Below, piece after piece: positions 60,974 through 64,000 of a stretch of 64,000 nt of DNA. This DNA is from Komagataeibacter sp. FNDCF1 (GTDB lineage Bacteria > Pseudomonadota > Alphaproteobacteria > Acetobacterales > Acetobacteraceae), in the NCBI RefSeq assembly GCF_021295335.1, contig NZ_JAIWOT010000001.1, forward strand, positions 1,243,001-1,307,000, in the 5' to 3' direction. Within the stretch, counting starts at the first letter, position 1. Each line of letters opens with the position of its first letter. A program made the translations under genes and the position numbers. Under the pieces are notes generated by a model that saw only the letters and a program-made list of their open reading frames with translations, was not told the DNA's origin and ran no database searches.

Positions 60974-61825
60974 ATGTCAGATCGCCTCGAAGGTTTTTTT
61001 CGTCATATTGCCGCATGCAACACGGCGGTGCTGCCCGGCGGGCGGCTGGAATTCAGGCTGGGCGACCAGCCGGCGGGCTGGGTGCAGCCTGCCCTGCTGC
61101 CGGTCCTGCTCCAGCATGGCATGACCCATGCGGACGGGCGCGTGACCCTGCATGACCCTGCCCGGCTGGAAGCGGTGGGCGAGGCCATGGCGCGTGAGGG
61201 CGTGTACCGCTCCCACCATGAACCGTTCGATGTCTGGACCGACATGGGCCGCCCGCCCGTGGCCCGCATCGACCGGGGCGCCCTGCCGCTGTTCGGGCTC
61301 ATGGCGGCGGGGGTGCATCTCAACGGTCTCGTGCGCAGGCCCGACGGGCTGCATCTGTGGATCGCGCGGCGTTCCATGACCAAGCGGCTGGACCCCGGCA
61401 AGCTGGACCATCTGGTGGCGGGTGGCATTCCCGCCGGGCATACGGCCGCCCAGACGCTGGTCAAGGAAGCGGCGGAAGAAGCAAGCCTGCCACCGGAACT
61501 GGTCCGTGCCGCGCGCGCCACGGCGGATATCCGTTACGCGCTTGACCGGCCGGAAGGGCTGCGCCGCGATGTGCTGCACTGCTTCGAACTGGAACTGCCG
61601 CCCGACTTCATGCCAACCCCGGCCGATGGGGAGGTGGAGGAATTCCGCCTGATCCCCCTGCACGAAGCCTATGTGCTGGTACGTGATACCGATGAGTTCA
61701 AGTTCAATGTCAACCTTGTGCTGATCGACCTGTTCCTGCGCACGGGCATGATTGACGAACACAGCCCCGCAGGCCAGCGCCTGCGCACGGGACTGACAGG
61801 CTGGCACGCCCCGGTCACGTCCTGA
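60974..61825 (+). CDS. NUDIX hydrolase with DUF4743 domain
   Basis: This 283-residue protein has an N-terminal DUF4743-type domain and a NUDIX domain with a box near GGIPAGHTAAQTLVKEAAEEASLP (quoted in part: AAQTLVKEAAEEASL). The family is related to the thiamine-pyrophosphate-linked Tnr3 hydrolase of yeast and also has SMTKRLDPGKLDHLVAGGI. The first Glu of the classic Gx5E box is not at its usual place, as in other members. The ATG at 60974 (MSDRLEGFFRHI) follows AGGGA. Substrate unknown. ptrB follows 40 bp downstream. Confidence 0.87.
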   Translation: MSDRLEGFFRHIAACNTAVLPGGRLEFRLGDQPAGWVQPALLPVLLQHGMTHADGRVTLHDPARLEAVGEAMAREGVYRSHHEPFDVWTDMGRPPVARIDRGALPLFGLMAAGVHLNGLVRRPDGLHLWIARRSMTKRLDPGKLDHLVAGGIPAGHTAAQTLVKEAAEEASLPPELVRAARATADIRYALDRPEGLRRDVLHCFELELPPDFMPTPADGEVEEFRLIPLHEAYVLVRDTDEFKFNVNLVLIDLFLRTGMIDEHSPAGQRLRTGLTGWHAPVTS

Positions 61826-61865
61826 AACCCGCACGCCACCCCTGCCCCACGCCAAGGACCATGCG

Positions 61866-63944
61866 ATGACCCTCCCCCCCACGCCCCGCAGGATCCCCCA
61901 CACCATCACGCAGCTTGGACGCACCCGCCACGATGACTATGCGTGGATGAAGGATGACAACTGGCAGGCCGTGCTGCGCGACCCGGCCCTGCTGCGCCCC
62001 GAGATTGCCGACCACCTGCGTGCCGAGAACGCCTATACCCATGCCGTCCTGTCCGGCACGGAGGCGCTGCAGGTGCAGCTTGTGGCCGAAATGAAAGGCC
62101 GCATGCAGCCTGACGATACCTATCCCGCCCTACCGCACGGGCCGTTCCTCTACCAGACCAGCTATGGCGCGGGGTCGGAATATCCGGTCTACAGCCGCCA
62201 TCCCGCAACCGACCCGCAGGCGGAACAGGTGCTGCTGGATGTGAACGAAGCCGCGCAGGGGCACGACTATTACGCCGTTGCGGCTGCCACCCACAGCCCC
62301 GACCATACCCTGTTCGCCCATGCGGAGGACACGCAGGGATCCGAGATCTACCGCATCCGCATCCGCCGGCTGGATGATGACGCCGTCACCATTCCCCCGG
62401 TGGACAACTGCAGCGGGGCCTTTGTCTTCTCCCCCGACAGCCGGTTCCTGTTCTGGGTCTGGCGTGATGAGCACGGTCGCCCCGCGCGCGTCTACCGCCG
62501 CCGCATCGGGGAGGATACGGACACGCTGGTCTATGAGGAACCTGATCCCGGCTTTTTCGTGGGCGTGGACGCAACACGCTCCGGCGGGTGGATCATCATC
62601 TCCAGCGGCAACCATGATACATCCGAATCCTGGCTGGTTCCCGGTCATGATCCGCAGGCCCCCGCCACCTGCGCCGCACCGCGCGAGACCGGACTGATAT
62701 ACGGGCTGCACCATCAGGGCAGCCGGTTCATCATCCTGACCAATGCGGATGGCGCGTATGATTTCAAGATCATGGCAACACCCGACACGAAGCCGGGGCG
62801 GGAGCACTGGCGCGATCTCGTGCCCCATGAACCCGGGCGCTACATAACCGACTGCATGGTATGGTCCGGCCATATTGCATGGCGGGAACGACGTGACGCC
62901 AACACCCGCATCCTCATGCGCGACCATGCGGGCGCCACCCGGGCGCTGGAACCTGCCGAAGCCGCCTATGACCTGACCCTGAGCGGCGGGTATGAATACG
63001 ACACCACCGAACTGCGCTACGTCTACCAGTCCCCCACCACCCCGCGCCAGTGGCATGCGCGGGACATGGTGACGGGCGATGACAGGCTGCTCAAGCAGCA
63101 GGCCGTGCCTTCGGGCCACGACCCCGCGCAGTACCGCTGCTGGCGGCTGATGGCGACCGCTCCCGATGGCGAACAGGTGCCGGTAACCGTACTGGGCCAC
63201 CGTGATACGCCGGTTGATGGTAGCGCCCCGCTGCTGCTGTATGGCTATGGCGCCTACGGCCATGCCATTGATCCGGTATTCTCCACCCGCGTGTTCAGCC
63301 TGGTGGACCGGGGCTGGTTCCATGCCATTGCCCATGTGCGTGGCGGGTCGGAGAAGGGCTGGAACTGGTTTCTGGGCGGGCGGGGGCGCAACAAGCCCAA
63401 CACGTTCAGTGATTTCATTGCCTGTGCCACGATGCTGACCGAAGCGGGCTTTGGCGCGCCCGGCCGGATCGTGGCGGACGGCCGCTCGGCGGGGGGCATG
63501 GTGATGGGGGCGATTGCCAACATGCGGCCCGACCTGTTTGCCGGAATCGTGGCGGTGGTACCATTCGTGGATGAACTCAACACCATGTCCGACGCTGCCC
63601 TGCCGCTTACCCCGCCGGAATGGCCCGAATGGGGCAACCCGCTGGAGGACGTCCAGGCCTATGACCTGATTGCCAGCTACGCCGCATACGAACAGATTGC
63701 CCCACGTGCCTATCCCGCCATACTGGCCATGGGCGGGCTGACCGACCCGCGCGTGACCTACTGGGAGCCGGCCAAATGGGTGGCCCGCCTGCGTGAGCAC
63801 ACCACGTCGGACCGGCCCATCATGCTCCGCACCAACATGGAGGCGGGCCACAGGGGGGCCACGGGTCGTTTCGATTCCCTGAAGGAAGCGGCCCTGATTC
63901 ATGCTTTTGCCCTGTGGGCCGTTGAAACCGCAGCGCCAAAATAG
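61866..63944 (+). CDS. ptrB: Oligopeptidase B (S9 family prolyl oligopeptidase)
   Basis: This cytoplasmic serine peptidase cleaves small peptides after basic residues. The 692-residue protein has an N-terminal beta-propeller (from about residue 70 to 400) and a C-terminal alpha/beta-hydrolase domain with the triad Ser541 (DGRSAGGMVMGA), Asp627 (GGLTDPRVTYWEP) and His662 (EAGHRG). VRGGSEKGWNWFLGGR and the acidic DEL...TPPEWPEWGNP region fit oligopeptidase B. It starts at 61866, 40 bp after the NUDIX gene, and is likely in one transcript with it. Confidence 0.92.
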   Translation: MTLPPTPRRIPHTITQLGRTRHDDYAWMKDDNWQAVLRDPALLRPEIADHLRAENAYTHAVLSGTEALQVQLVAEMKGRMQPDDTYPALPHGPFLYQTSYGAGSEYPVYSRHPATDPQAEQVLLDVNEAAQGHDYYAVAAATHSPDHTLFAHAEDTQGSEIYRIRIRRLDDDAVTIPPVDNCSGAFVFSPDSRFLFWVWRDEHGRPARVYRRRIGEDTDTLVYEEPDPGFFVGVDATRSGGWIIISSGNHDTSESWLVPGHDPQAPATCAAPRETGLIYGLHHQGSRFIILTNADGAYDFKIMATPDTKPGREHWRDLVPHEPGRYITDCMVWSGHIAWRERRDANTRILMRDHAGATRALEPAEAAYDLTLSGGYEYDTTELRYVYQSPTTPRQWHARDMVTGDDRLLKQQAVPSGHDPAQYRCWRLMATAPDGEQVPVTVLGHRDTPVDGSAPLLLYGYGAYGHAIDPVFSTRVFSLVDRGWFHAIAHVRGGSEKGWNWFLGGRGRNKPNTFSDFIACATMLTEAGFGAPGRIVADGRSAGGMVMGAIANMRPDLFAGIVAVVPFVDELNTMSDAALPLTPPEWPEWGNPLEDVQAYDLIASYAAYEQIAPRAYPAILAMGGLTDPRVTYWEPAKWVARLREHTTSDRPIMLRTNMEAGHRGATGRFDSLKEAALIHAFALWAVETAAPK

Positions 63945-64000
63945 GATGAATGTCCCTGCGGGCAGGATGCCATGCGTATCAGGCAGCCTGCCGAACCGAG

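Overview
The window looks like a chromosomal segment of a cellulose-forming acetic acid bacterium, most likely Komagataeibacter (the former Gluconacetobacter xylinus group). This is inferred from a fused BcsA-BcsB cellulose synthase gene, a 930-bp IS of the IS1031 type, high GC content, a short alphaproteobacterial prolyl-tRNA synthetase, alphaproteobacterial gene order (tig-clpP-clpX-lon-hup-tRNAs-nuo-birA-rnj-proS-lolC-lolD-dnaE) and a complete suf operon. No sequence search was possible, so genus and gene names rest on recognising protein families.

Layout. Positions 1-3955 hold a bcsAB gene on the minus strand. It runs off the left edge and is split by an IS (2608-3537) with perfect 21-bp ends and a TCA target duplication. 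Next, mostly on the minus strand, come an RhlE-like RNA helicase, metX-metW (methionine synthesis), dnaE, lolD-lolC (lipoprotein release), proS, RNase J and birA. The nuo operon for respiratory complex I fills 17908-30938. It contains nuoA, B, C, D, E, F, G, H, I, J, K, L and N, but nuoM is absent: only 25 bp separate nuoL from nuoN. Upstream lie tRNA-Asp, tRNA-Val and the HU gene, then the proteostasis block lon, clpX, clpP and tig, then tRNA-Leu and a bifunctional NAD(P)HX repair enzyme.

From 40111 a plus-strand group codes for a small CopD-like membrane protein, a second DEAD-box helicase and a TrmA/RlmD-type RNA methyltransferase. The suf operon (50427 down to 43836) holds an Rrf2 regulator, sufB, C, D, S, U, T and A, and has a perfect 16-bp palindrome in its promoter region. 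A DUF445 protein diverges from a phosphoenolpyruvate-carboxylase-like gene with altered active-site motifs, followed by a metallo-hydrolase. Then come an elongation factor G gene away from the usual str genes, rpmB, a small conserved-looking protein, an Atm1-like ABC exporter, a NUDIX hydrolase and oligopeptidase B.

Three copies of an ~80-bp intergenic palindromic element (near 11.5, 43.7 and 55.7 kb) all lie at gene 3' ends. I saw no CRISPR array, prophage, rRNA operon or defence island. The observations most worth following up are the missing nuoM, the cleanly reversible IS insertion in bcsAB, and the divergent PEPC-like protein.
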